Below, in pieces: positions 35,433-43,064 of a stretch of 64,000 nt of DNA (position 1 is its first letter; every line of letters begins with the position of its first letter). Source of the stretch: Actinomycetes bacterium. GTDB lineage: Bacteria > Actinomycetota > Acidimicrobiia > Acidimicrobiales > Aldehydirespiratoraceae. The notes under the pieces were generated by a model. That model did no database searches. It was not told the DNA's origin and saw only the letters and a program-made list of their open reading frames with translations. The stretch covers positions 43,537-107,536 of the forward strand of contig JAJRXC010000002.1 of assembly GCA_024276495.1 (NCBI GenBank). The letters are read 5' to 3'. A program made the position numbers and the translations under genes.

Positions 35433-37363
35433 CGGTTCGGCCGAACGTGGATCTCGGTGCGACCGTCGAGGTCGACCGCGAACGACGCCTCGCCCCGATC
35501 GTCGGCCACGATCGACGTGTCCACCGCCCCGGAGATCGTGTAGCTCGACCCCGGGATCAGTCGGGACACCACGAGCGTCTCCCGGCTGCCGCCGATCCCA
35601 CTGCGGAGAACGAGCCGAAGATCGTCGCCGTCGGAGACGGCCAACGCGACCTGCACGGCCGGATAGTCGGCGCCGTCGAGCACCGGCCCGCGCAGGACCT
35701 CGGCGCCCGGGCCGCGAACGATCATGTCGCGGTAGCCGCTCGGGGGGCTGTACCGACCGAGCCCGGCGACCGCGTTGGCCTGGGTCGACAGGCCCTGATA
35801 CCAGCGGGCACCGTTCTCCACGGTCGGTTGCCCGTTGTCGTCGAGATAGCGCTCGATGACGCTGACCAGTTCGGTGTCACCCATCTCGGCGGCCGCCCAT
35901 TTCGTGATCGCGGCGGCCCCGAGGTCGCCTTTTCGGTAGTTGCCGACATCGATCGCATCCCACCCTCGGAGCGCGAGCCTGGGGATGCCGTCGACGATGT
36001 CGACGAACTCTCGACGCACGATGGTCCAGCTCCGGCGGGCGAGGTCGGTGTCGAACGCGTGCAGCATCGTGACCGCGGACGAGTCCGCGGTCATCGAGGT
36101 GAGGGCCGGGATCGTGAATCCGAGCCGGGACGAACGAATGGCGGTGATCCGCCCGTCGGGGGTGACGAACTCCTCGCTCACCCGTCGCCGGAAGTCGGCT
36201 CGCAGGGGCTCGACGTAGTTCGTGCCGTGGAGTCGGTCGGAGAGCAACAGGGTGCTCATCCCCGACATGTTGCACATGCTGTAGACCCAGTTCGGCTCAC
36301 ACGGGTACAGCGTCAAGTCGGACGCGGCCATGTTCCGATGAACGGCCTCGGCGAGCCGGTCGTGGCTGTAGGGCCAGGTCCGTTTCCCGAGCCGGAACGG
36401 CAAGGCGTCGGCGGCCCGGTAGTGGGTGTCGCCGGTGGTCGACTCGTAGGCCCCGATCCCGACGCCGAGATAGCCGGACAGCATGATGTTGTCCTTCTTC
36501 ATGGGGTCCCAGTCGATGCTGAAGTTTCCCCAGGCCTGCTCGAGGGCCCAGTAGCGCCACACCTTCGGCTGGGTCACCTTGTCGATGAGTCGGCGTTGGG
36601 CGGCCGAGAGGTAGCCGTGGAACGACGGGGTATGGTGGAGCTGGGCCAGGTTGAGCACCCACTGGCTCATGAAGAGTTGGTAACGCAGCGAGGATGTCTG
36701 GAACTGCTCGATGTCGTCGTAGCCGGTCCAGTCGTCGAGCGGGGCCAGCCCTCGGTCGAGGAACGCCCGCAGGGTCGCGAGGTCCTCTTCGCTGTGCTCG
36801 GTGGGCCCGTGCGTGGTGGGGCGGGGGTCGATGCGCGGCGCGGTCCGCAGGTACTCGGCCCGGGTCCGGCCTCTGCGTTGGGCGTTTCGGAACGCCTGTC
36901 GACGGGCGGCCGCGCCCACGAGCGCGGCGGCGCCGACCGCGACCGGTACCGACACCGCCGCCCGCTCTGACACCCGGTCCGGTCCCTTGGCCCGGGCCCG
37001 GCGGCCGGCGTCGACGGCGGCGGCCGCCCACACGGCCGGCGGCGCGATGATGTTTCCGGTGCCGAACCACCCGACGAGCGTCGCCCCGAACGTCGCGGCC
37101 GTCGCGAGCAGGCGGCCGGGGTTTCGGGAGTACACGTAGCCGGCGCCCGGGGCGAGGGCACCGAGCGCGCGGGCCTTCCCCGGGGCGGTGCGGGCCCGGC
37201 GCAGCGACCACAAGGCGAGGCCGGCACCGATCGCCGCGCCCGTGTACGTGCGTTTCAGCAGGCGGGTGACGACGGGACCGTTGGGTTTGTCGGGGACGAC
37301 GAACTCGTAGCCGAGTTCCGGGTCCGGCGACGCAGGGGCCGGGGCGGCGACGTCGGCGCTCAT
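35429..37363 (-). CDS. Linalool dehydratase/isomerase-like membrane protein
   Basis: A 644-residue protein. The N-terminal 155 residues hold two to three hydrophobic segments (about 40-55, 85-118 and 136-153). From about 200 it resembles linalool dehydratase/isomerase (LDI): DNIMLSGYLGVGIGAYES (291-308), GDTHYR, and a Cys pair nine residues apart, Cys355 and Cys364 in CEPNWVYSMC, the same spacing as the catalytic Cys171/Cys180 of Castellaniella LinD. A C-terminal beta region follows after about 560. The ATG at 37363 overlaps the stop of a small membrane-protein gene. Terpenol hydration/dehydration is the best guess; substrate unknown. Confidence 0.78.
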   Translation of the reverse strand: MSADVAAPAPASPDPELGYEFVVPDKPNGPVVTRLLKRTYTGAAIGAGLALWSLRRARTAPGKARALGALAPGAGYVYSRNPGRLLATAATFGATLVGWFGTGNIIAPPAVWAAAAVDAGRRARAKGPDRVSERAAVSVPVAVGAAALVGAAARRQAFRNAQRRGRTRAEYLRTAPRIDPRPTTHGPTEHSEEDLATLRAFLDRGLAPLDDWTGYDDIEQFQTSSLRYQLFMSQWVLNLAQLHHTPSFHGYLSAAQRRLIDKVTQPKVWRYWALEQAWGNFSIDWDPMKKDNIMLSGYLGVGIGAYESTTGDTHYRAADALPFRLGKRTWPYSHDRLAEAVHRNMAASDLTLYPCEPNWVYSMCNMSGMSTLLLSDRLHGTNYVEPLRADFRRRVSEEFVTPDGRITAIRSSRLGFTIPALTSMTADSSAVTMLHAFDTDLARRSWTIVRREFVDIVDGIPRLALRGWDAIDVGNYRKGDLGAAAITKWAAAEMGDTELVSVIERYLDDNGQPTVENGARWYQGLSTQANAVAGLGRYSPPSGYRDMIVRGPGAEVLRGPVLDGADYPAVQVALAVSDGDDLRLVLRSGIGGSRETLVVSRLIPGSSYTISGAVDTSIVADDRGEASFAVDLDGRTEIHVRPNR

Positions 37364-37509
37364 CCGGGTACGGCCGTCGGTCGGGTGGTCCGTGTCCACG
37401 TGGGCGTGGCCGGCGCCTGCGGTCCGGGAGCCGATCGGCCACCGCGCAGTCGCCGGGCCCGGCGGGCCACCATGCCGATCACTGCCGCGGCCACCACACA
37501 ACACGCCAC
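37360..37509 (-). CDS. Small single-pass membrane protein, coupled to the LDI-like gene
   Basis: A 49-residue ORF. GTG at 37509 is preceded by AGGAGG (37516-37521) at ideal spacing, and its TGA overlaps the ATG of the LDI-like gene as ATGA, so translation looks coupled. Residues 1-14 are a hydrophobic stretch (ACCVVAAAVIGMV), followed by a strongly basic segment (ARRARRLRGGR) and a Pro/Thr-rich tail, the pattern of an N-out/C-in anchor. I do not recognise the family. Its function may be to assist or anchor the LDI-like enzyme. Confidence 0.6.
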   Translation of the reverse strand: MACCVVAAAVIGMVARRARRLRGGRSAPGPQAPATPTWTRTTRPTAVPG

Positions 37510-37563
37510 GGGGAGTCCTCCTTGTCCGGCTCACCGAGCGCGAACCATCGCCCGATCTGAAAC

Positions 37564-37580
37564 AATGTAATGCTTTAGAG
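37564..37580. promoter_or_regulatory. Operator-like half-conserved palindrome, site 4
   Basis: Read on the minus strand it is CTCTAAAGCATTACATT, identical to site 1 over the first 12 bases, with the second arm degenerate. It is upstream of the small membrane protein and LDI-like genes. A perfect TTGACA hexamer lies on the minus strand at 37607-37602, suitably placed as a -35 whose -10 and start would overlap this site. Confidence 0.55.
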
Positions 37581-37622
37581 GTATCCCTGCCGGGGGATGC
37601 CTGTCAAGCTCGAACCGGGCGA

Positions 37623-38468
37623 TCACGAACCGGCCGGCCGCGTCGACCCCGGATCTCGACGGTCGGTGGAGTCCCACAGGTTGTCCGGCCCGGGAGCCCC
37701 GAAAAGAACCTCCGCCGGCGACCGTTTGTCGATGTGGCCGATGAGCCCCCGGTAGACGTCGTAGCCGCAGAGGGTGCGCAGCCGGGGCTCGAACGTCCGG
37801 ACCAGCTCGACGGGCAGACCGAGTTGCTGGTTCTCCTGCTGACGGATCCAGCCGGCGCAATAGTTCATGGCGATGCCGACCCGGGTCGTGTCGGTCGTGT
37901 TCGCCCCACCCCCGTGCCAGAGGCTGCCCGGCCACACGAGCACGCTTCCGGCGGCCATCTCCGCCGCGATGGTCTGCTGCGGTTCGCCGTAGGGCGGGCT
38001 GTGGTCGCGCAGATGGCTGCCGGGCACGACGCGGGTCGCGCCATTGGCCTCGGTGAACTCGGTCAGGGCCCACATCGAGTTGCAGACGGTCGGAGGGTGG
38101 GGCTTCGCGATCGGCATCAGCTGGTCGTCGGCGTGGATCGGCTGGGCGACCTCCCCGGAGGCGATCGCGATCGACGACAGCGACGAGATCAGGCAGCCGT
38201 CGTCGAGCACCCCCTCGATGACCGCGAGGACGTCGGGCTGGACCGGCACCTTCTGCCACAGCGGGCCGTGGGCCAGCAGGTTGTAGACGCGGGTGGTGGC
38301 CGCGCCCTCGAAGCTGTTGCCGGCCGGACGAGCCCCGATCTCGATCTCGATCCGTCGCAGATCCTCGAGCAGGGCGAGCCGAAGATCGTCGTCGATCACT
38401 CCCTCCAGGATCGTGTACCCGTCCCGCTCGATTCGTTCGAGATGGGCGGCGAGCTCGTCTGGTGCCAT
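37623..38468 (-). CDS. Phytanoyl-CoA dioxygenase (PhyH) family protein
   Basis: A 281-residue Fe(II)/2-oxoglutarate-dependent oxygenase of the PhyH type. The iron-binding HxD is in QPIHADDQL, and the distal His is in LWHGGGANTTD followed by the 2-oxoglutarate-binding Arg in TRVGIAMNY. VVPGSHLRDH is a family signature. ATG at 38468 was chosen because the family N terminus begins there (MAPDELAAHLERIERDGYTI) and GAGAGGAGG lies upstream. It would hydroxylate an isoprenoid or lipid substrate. Confidence 0.88.
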   Translation of the reverse strand: MAPDELAAHLERIERDGYTILEGVIDDDLRLALLEDLRRIEIEIGARPAGNSFEGAATTRVYNLLAHGPLWQKVPVQPDVLAVIEGVLDDGCLISSLSSIAIASGEVAQPIHADDQLMPIAKPHPPTVCNSMWALTEFTEANGATRVVPGSHLRDHSPPYGEPQQTIAAEMAAGSVLVWPGSLWHGGGANTTDTTRVGIAMNYCAGWIRQQENQQLGLPVELVRTFEPRLRTLCGYDVYRGLIGHIDKRSPAEVLFGAPGPDNLWDSTDRRDPGSTRPAGS

Positions 38469-38479
38469 CGTTCCTCCTC

Positions 38480-39454
38480 TCAGACCGATCCGAGCGCGGG
38501 TTGGACCTGGCCGGTCAACAGCTCCATCTGGCGCTCGACCAGCGCCTCGGGCATACCACCGATCGACGCCCACAGGTAGAGGTGCTCGATCGGGAGGTCC
38601 TCGGTGATCTCCCGGATCCGCGCCACGGCATCGTCGGGGGTGAGGACCGTCAACGGCGCGATGACCCCCGACCCTCGACCCTCCCGCACGTCGTCGTCGG
38701 CGAGCATCCGGGGCGTGTGCCCCGAACCCTTCGCCGCGTGCCGGCGATAGCTGTTCAGCTGGTGGGTGCGGTGAGGAAGGATCTCTTCGAACGCCCGCTC
38801 GGGGTCGTCGGCGATCACGAAGTCGACCACGCCGCCCATCCGGGCCGACGACAGCCCGTGACCGGCCTCGATCAACGCGTCGCGATAGATCGGCCAGCGG
38901 TCGCGGTTCCAGGTCAGCAGACCGACGCCGAGACGGCCGGCCCGGGCCGCGCCGACGGGCCCGAGGTACCCGGCCCAGATCGGCACCGGGTCCTGGACCG
39001 GACCCGGACTGCAGGCCCCCGCCGCGAAGATCCGCGCCACCTCGGCGAGGGCATGGTCGGTGTCGTGGTAACGCCGGGAGAGGTCGGCTCCGAACGCGTC
39101 GAACTCGGGAGCGACATAGCCGGCGCCGAGGCCGAGCTCGAGCCGCCCGTCGCTGATCACGTCGACGAGCGCCGCCTGTTCGGCGATCTGCATCGGGTGT
39201 CGGAGCGGGGCAACGATCACGCCGGTGCCGAGCCGGGCGGCGCGGGTGCGCGCCGCGATCGCGGCGAGCACGGTCAGGGGCTGGGGCAGGTAGCCGTCCT
39301 CCACGAAGTGGTGCTCGGTGACCCAGATCGAACCGACCCCCCGCCGGTCGGCTTCCTCGATCAGGTCGAGGTGCCAGCCGTGGTAGGTGGCCGGGTCACG
39401 GCGCCAGGGTTCGGGGTTGCGAAAGTCGAAGTACAACCCGACGGTGGGAGTCAT
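38480..39454 (-). CDS. Luciferase-like (LLM) flavin/F420-dependent oxidoreductase
   Basis: A 324-residue TIM-barrel LLM protein. Features are the N-terminal VGLYFDFRNP, SIWVTEHHF, LGTGVIVAPLRHP and GRLELGLGAGY segments and the internal NWYR-type region replaced by LTWNRDRWP. It may use FMNH2 or F420. ATG at 39454 is four bases after the P450 stop, and the PhyH gene follows 11 bases downstream, so P450, LLM and PhyH form one oxygenase operon. Confidence 0.88.
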   Translation of the reverse strand: MTPTVGLYFDFRNPEPWRRDPATYHGWHLDLIEEADRRGVGSIWVTEHHFVEDGYLPQPLTVLAAIAARTRAARLGTGVIVAPLRHPMQIAEQAALVDVISDGRLELGLGAGYVAPEFDAFGADLSRRYHDTDHALAEVARIFAAGACSPGPVQDPVPIWAGYLGPVGAARAGRLGVGLLTWNRDRWPIYRDALIEAGHGLSSARMGGVVDFVIADDPERAFEEILPHRTHQLNSYRRHAAKGSGHTPRMLADDDVREGRGSGVIAPLTVLTPDDAVARIREITEDLPIEHLYLWASIGGMPEALVERQMELLTGQVQPALGSV

Positions 39455-39458
39455 CGGC

Positions 39459-40664
39459 TCACACGCCGGCACCAACACCGGCCGGGAAGCTGATCGGCAA
39501 CGACTTCCATCCGGTCACGTTGCTCGAGTGGAACCGCACCTTGGCATCGTGGTCGACCTCGTAGTCGGGGATGCGCCGGAAGATCTCCTCCAACGCGACC
39601 TTGCCCTCCATCCGGGCCAGGGCGGCACCGAGGCAGAAGTGGGCGCCGTAGCCGAACGACAGGTGGCGTTCGGGACGCCGGAAGATGTCGAACTCCTCGG
39701 CGGTCGGCCCGAACTCCCGGTCGTCGTGGTTGGCCGCGCCGATGACGAGCAGCACCGAGTCGCCCGCCGACATCTGCCGTCCGTACATCTCGTGGTCACG
39801 GGTCAGGGTGCGATGCATGTACTGGGTCGAGTTGTGGAATCGCAACACCTCCTCGATCACGTCGGGGACCAGGTCGAGATCGGCGGCGACCGCCGCCTTC
39901 TGCTCGGGGTGGCGCGACAGCAGTTCGAGGGCGTTGGCCACCATCTTCGTCGTCGTCTCGTGGCCGGCGATCACGAACAACACACAAAAGCCGAGCAGTT
40001 CCTCCTCGGTGAGGCGGCGGCCCTCGAACTCGACGTCGACGAGATCGTTGATCAACCCGGACCCCTTCCCGGCCCGACGCTTCGGGAGATCGGCCATGAA
40101 GTACTCCAGCAGGCCGAACATCCCCTCGGCGGCCTCCGGTGGCACGCTCATCACGCCGTCCTCGCGGATCATGATCTTGTCGCTGCTGATGCGCAGCGCC
40201 TCGCGGTCGGCCTCGGGCACGCCGAGCACCGCCGAGATCACGTCCATCGGATACGGACTGGTGAGATCGTTCACGACCTCCGCCGAACCCCGCTCGATCA
40301 CCTTGTCGAGGTAGGTGGTGAAGATCGTGCGGATCTCGTGTTCCATCTTCGCGACGGTGCGGATCGTGAAGACGCGGCTCACCAGTTTGCGCAAGACGGT
40401 GTGCTCGGGCGGGTCGAACTCGATCATCTGGTCGAACCCCGGGCTCTGGCCGATGGGGCGCCGATTCTCCAGCGCGATGCCACCGGCCGACGAGAGGAGG
40501 TCGGTGTCGCGGAAACCCTCCTGGACGTCGTCGAAGCGGGTCAACGCCCAGAAGTCGAGCTCGGGGTTCCAATAGAGCGGCGCCTCGTCACGCATGCGCT
40601 TGTAGACGGCGTAGGGGTCGTCGTGTTGTGAGAAGCCGAACGGATTGAACACGAGATCATCCAT
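39459..40664 (-). CDS. Cytochrome P450
   Basis: A 401-residue P450. I-helix VIAGHETTTKM, ExxR as EEVLR, haem loop FGYGAHFCLG with Cys344, all canonical. ATG at 40664 (MDDLVFNPFG); upstream sequence in the frame is the shadow of the MocR gene. First gene of the P450-LLM-PhyH operon. The 95 bases upstream show no clear operator or promoter beyond GC-rich sequence. Confidence 0.92.
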   Translation of the reverse strand: MDDLVFNPFGFSQHDDPYAVYKRMRDEAPLYWNPELDFWALTRFDDVQEGFRDTDLLSSAGGIALENRRPIGQSPGFDQMIEFDPPEHTVLRKLVSRVFTIRTVAKMEHEIRTIFTTYLDKVIERGSAEVVNDLTSPYPMDVISAVLGVPEADREALRISSDKIMIREDGVMSVPPEAAEGMFGLLEYFMADLPKRRAGKGSGLINDLVDVEFEGRRLTEEELLGFCVLFVIAGHETTTKMVANALELLSRHPEQKAAVAADLDLVPDVIEEVLRFHNSTQYMHRTLTRDHEMYGRQMSAGDSVLLVIGAANHDDREFGPTAEEFDIFRRPERHLSFGYGAHFCLGAALARMEGKVALEEIFRRIPDYEVDHDAKVRFHSSNVTGWKSLPISFPAGVGAGV

Positions 40665-40759
40665 CGCGCGACCGTAGCCAACGACGACGACCGAACCCGA
40701 TTCCGCGAGGCCGACGGCCGCGAACCGGGCCGGAAGCGGGCGAAGCGGTGTCGGCTCGG

Positions 40760-42100
40760 TCAGCGGCCGGCCCCGGCCGCGGTGGCAATCGTCGCCGCGA
40801 CGCGGGCCATGTCGTCGTCGCCCAGCGTTCCGATGCTCAGCCGGATGTGTTGCGCGTCGGTGTCGGCGACCCGGAAGGGTCGACCGGGGGCGACGCCGAT
40901 GCCGTGGGCGACGAGGGCGACCACGGCCCGCTGCTCGTCCTCGACCGGGATCCACATGTTGAAGCCCACTCCGGGGGTGACGTCGATGCCGTGGTCGGCG
41001 AGATGAGCCGCGAACGTCCGGCGCCGAGCCTCGTAGACGGTGGCGGCCCTGGCGACGAGCTCCTCGGTGGCCGGATCGGTCAACATCTCCAGCAGGATCC
41101 GCTGGATCAGCCGGCTCGTCCAGGACGGTCCGAGCTGACGCCGGCGCACGATGCTGCCGATCAGCGGGGCCGGACCGCCGAGCGCGGCGATTCGGAGATC
41201 GGGCCCGTGGGACTTGGAGAAGCTGTGGATGTGCAGGGTCTTCTCCGGAACGATCGAGCCGACGCTCTCGACCTCGGCCCCTGCGGCACCGGCCGAATGG
41301 TCGTCCTCGACGACGACGCAACGGGAGCCCGACACCAGCTCGGCGATCGCTCGGGTTCTTCGCCGCGACGCGTGCACCCCGGTCGGGTTGTGGGCCCGCG
41401 GCTGGGTGAACAGGGCCACCGGATCCGCGGCCATGGCCGCGGTCACGGCCGCGAGCCGGGGGCCGTTCTCGTCGAGGGGGACACCGATGACGCGAGCCCC
41501 CACCGCGTCGAGCATGTCGAGCAGTGGGGGGAAGGTCGGATCCTCGACCACGACGACATCGCCGAGGTGGACCAGCTCGGTCACCGCCCGATCGAGCGCG
41601 TCGAGCGCACCGTCGATCACCGTGATCGCGTCGGGCGGATACGGCCAGCGCCGACGCAGCTCCTCTTCGAGCTCGGGGAGAAGCGGCGCGTCGACGTAGG
41701 AGGTCACCGCGACGTCGGTGTGGAGCCGCTGCAACACCGGGCCCAGGGGTGGCAGCAGCGTCTTGTCGGGTGTGCCCGCGCTCAGGTCGAGGGCGATCGT
41801 TCCCGGTTCGACCGGGACCTGCCAGTACCGACCTGGCCCGCCACCCGAGCGGGTGTGACGCACGGTGGTGCCCCGCCGCCGGTCGGTCTCGATCGCGCCG
41901 TGCTGTTGGAGGATCCGCCACGCGTCGGACACCGTGTTGGTGCTCACTTCGAGATGACCGGCCAGCGCCCGCACGGTGGGGAGCTTGTCGCCAGCGACCA
42001 GTGTCCCGTCGCCGATCAGCGCGCCGATGGCGGCGGCGAGGCCGGGCGGCGTGCGTTCGTCGAGCCGCGCCTCGATCCGCTCTTCGATCCGCTGCGCCAT
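40760..42100 (-). CDS. MocR-type transcriptional regulator (GntR-HTH plus aminotransferase fold)
   Basis: A 446-residue regulator. The winged helix-turn-helix at about 15-85 (LVAGDKLPTVRALAGHLEVS, TVSDAWRILQQHG) is joined to a PLP-aminotransferase fold-type I domain with HNPTGVH, VVEDDHSAG and the PLP-binding Lys in HSFSKSHGPDLR. MocR proteins usually sense PLP, an amino acid or an amine. ATG at 42100; a TTG at 42121 would add seven residues. It is divergent from the beta-ureidopropionase gene and probably controls the pyrimidine-degradation genes (inference). Confidence 0.9.
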   Translation of the reverse strand: MAQRIEERIEARLDERTPPGLAAAIGALIGDGTLVAGDKLPTVRALAGHLEVSTNTVSDAWRILQQHGAIETDRRRGTTVRHTRSGGGPGRYWQVPVEPGTIALDLSAGTPDKTLLPPLGPVLQRLHTDVAVTSYVDAPLLPELEEELRRRWPYPPDAITVIDGALDALDRAVTELVHLGDVVVVEDPTFPPLLDMLDAVGARVIGVPLDENGPRLAAVTAAMAADPVALFTQPRAHNPTGVHASRRRTRAIAELVSGSRCVVVEDDHSAGAAGAEVESVGSIVPEKTLHIHSFSKSHGPDLRIAALGGPAPLIGSIVRRRQLGPSWTSRLIQRILLEMLTDPATEELVARAATVYEARRRTFAAHLADHGIDVTPGVGFNMWIPVEDEQRAVVALVAHGIGVAPGRPFRVADTDAQHIRLSIGTLGDDDMARVAATIATAAGAGR

Positions 42101-42107
42101 CCCGATC

Positions 42108-42122
42108 TTTGTATGCGACAAA
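42108..42122. promoter_or_regulatory. Inverted repeat in the mocR/beta-ureidopropionase control region
   Basis: TTTGT-ATGCG-ACAAA, perfect 5-base arms, with a further CTTGT at 42130-42134 repeating the half-site. It lies seven bases from the mocR start and 94 bases before the divergent catabolic genes, a natural place for a MocR operator. The arms are short, so chance is possible. Confidence 0.4.
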
Positions 42123-42215
42123 GAGCCGCTTGTAAACCCCCATGCCGATCAAATACGGTCGGGCCATCGGCCGGTGACGCGCCGCCGATCATCGATCTCT
42201 CGCGGGGAGCGCCTC

Positions 42216-43058
42216 ATGTCCGACATCGTCAAAGCCGCCATTCTCCAGACCGCCTGGACCGGCGACAAGGAGTCGATGATCGAGCTCCACGAGAAGTACC
42301 TCGCCGAGGCGGCCGACGCCGGCACCCAGGTGATGTGCTTCCAGGAGCTCTTCTACGGCCCCTACTTCTGCCAGGTGCAGGACGCCCAGTTCTACAGCTA
42401 CGCCGAAGCCATCCCCGACGGGCCGACGACCAAGCGGTTCCAGGAGCTCGCCGCGAAGTACGGCATGGTGCTAGTGCTGCCGATGTACGAGGAAGAACAG
42501 CCCGGCGTGCTCTACAACACCGCCGCGGTGATCGACGCCGACGGCAGCTATCTCGGCAAGTACCGCAAGATCCACATCCCCCAGGTGAAGGGCTTCTGGG
42601 AGAAGTTCTACTTCCGGCCCGGCAACCTCGGCTATCCCGTGTTCGACACCGCCGTCGGCAAGGTCGCGGTCAACATCTGCTACGACCGGCACTTCCCCGA
42701 GGGGTGGCGCGCCCTCGGCCTCAACGGGGCCGAGATCGTCTTCAACCCGTCGGCCACCAGCCGCGGCCTGTCGGCCTACCTTTGGCAGCTCGAACAGACC
42801 GCCTCCGCCGCGGCCAACATGTACTTCGTCGGGGCGATCAACCGGGTCGGGGTCGAAGACCTCGGCGACAACGACTTCTACGGCACCTCCTACTTCGCGA
42901 ACCCCCGCGGCCAGTTCGTCGACGGCACCGCCTCCGACACCGATCCCGAGCTCGTCGTGCGCGATCTCGATCTCGGGCTCATCAGCGAGGTTCGCGACCA
43001 ATGGGCCTTCTACCGTGATCGCCGCCCCGACATGTACGGCGTCATCACCGAGGCCTGA
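42216..43058 (+). CDS. Beta-ureidopropionase / N-carbamoyl amide hydrolase
   Basis: A 280-residue nitrilase-superfamily enzyme. The catalytic triad is visible: Glu44 in FQELFYGPYFC, Lys118 in KYRKIHIP and Cys155 in NICYDRHFPE. It hydrolyses N-carbamoyl-beta-alanine (or -aminoisobutyrate) to the amino acid, CO2 and ammonia, the last step of reductive pyrimidine breakdown. ATG at 42216 with GGGGAG upstream. It is followed six bases later by the aminotransferase and then the dihydropyrimidinase, which supports this role over a general amidase. Confidence 0.88.
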   Translation: MSDIVKAAILQTAWTGDKESMIELHEKYLAEAADAGTQVMCFQELFYGPYFCQVQDAQFYSYAEAIPDGPTTKRFQELAAKYGMVLVLPMYEEEQPGVLYNTAAVIDADGSYLGKYRKIHIPQVKGFWEKFYFRPGNLGYPVFDTAVGKVAVNICYDRHFPEGWRALGLNGAEIVFNPSATSRGLSAYLWQLEQTASAAANMYFVGAINRVGVEDLGDNDFYGTSYFANPRGQFVDGTASDTDPELVVRDLDLGLISEVRDQWAFYRDRRPDMYGVITEA

Positions 43059-43064
43059 CCGGCG

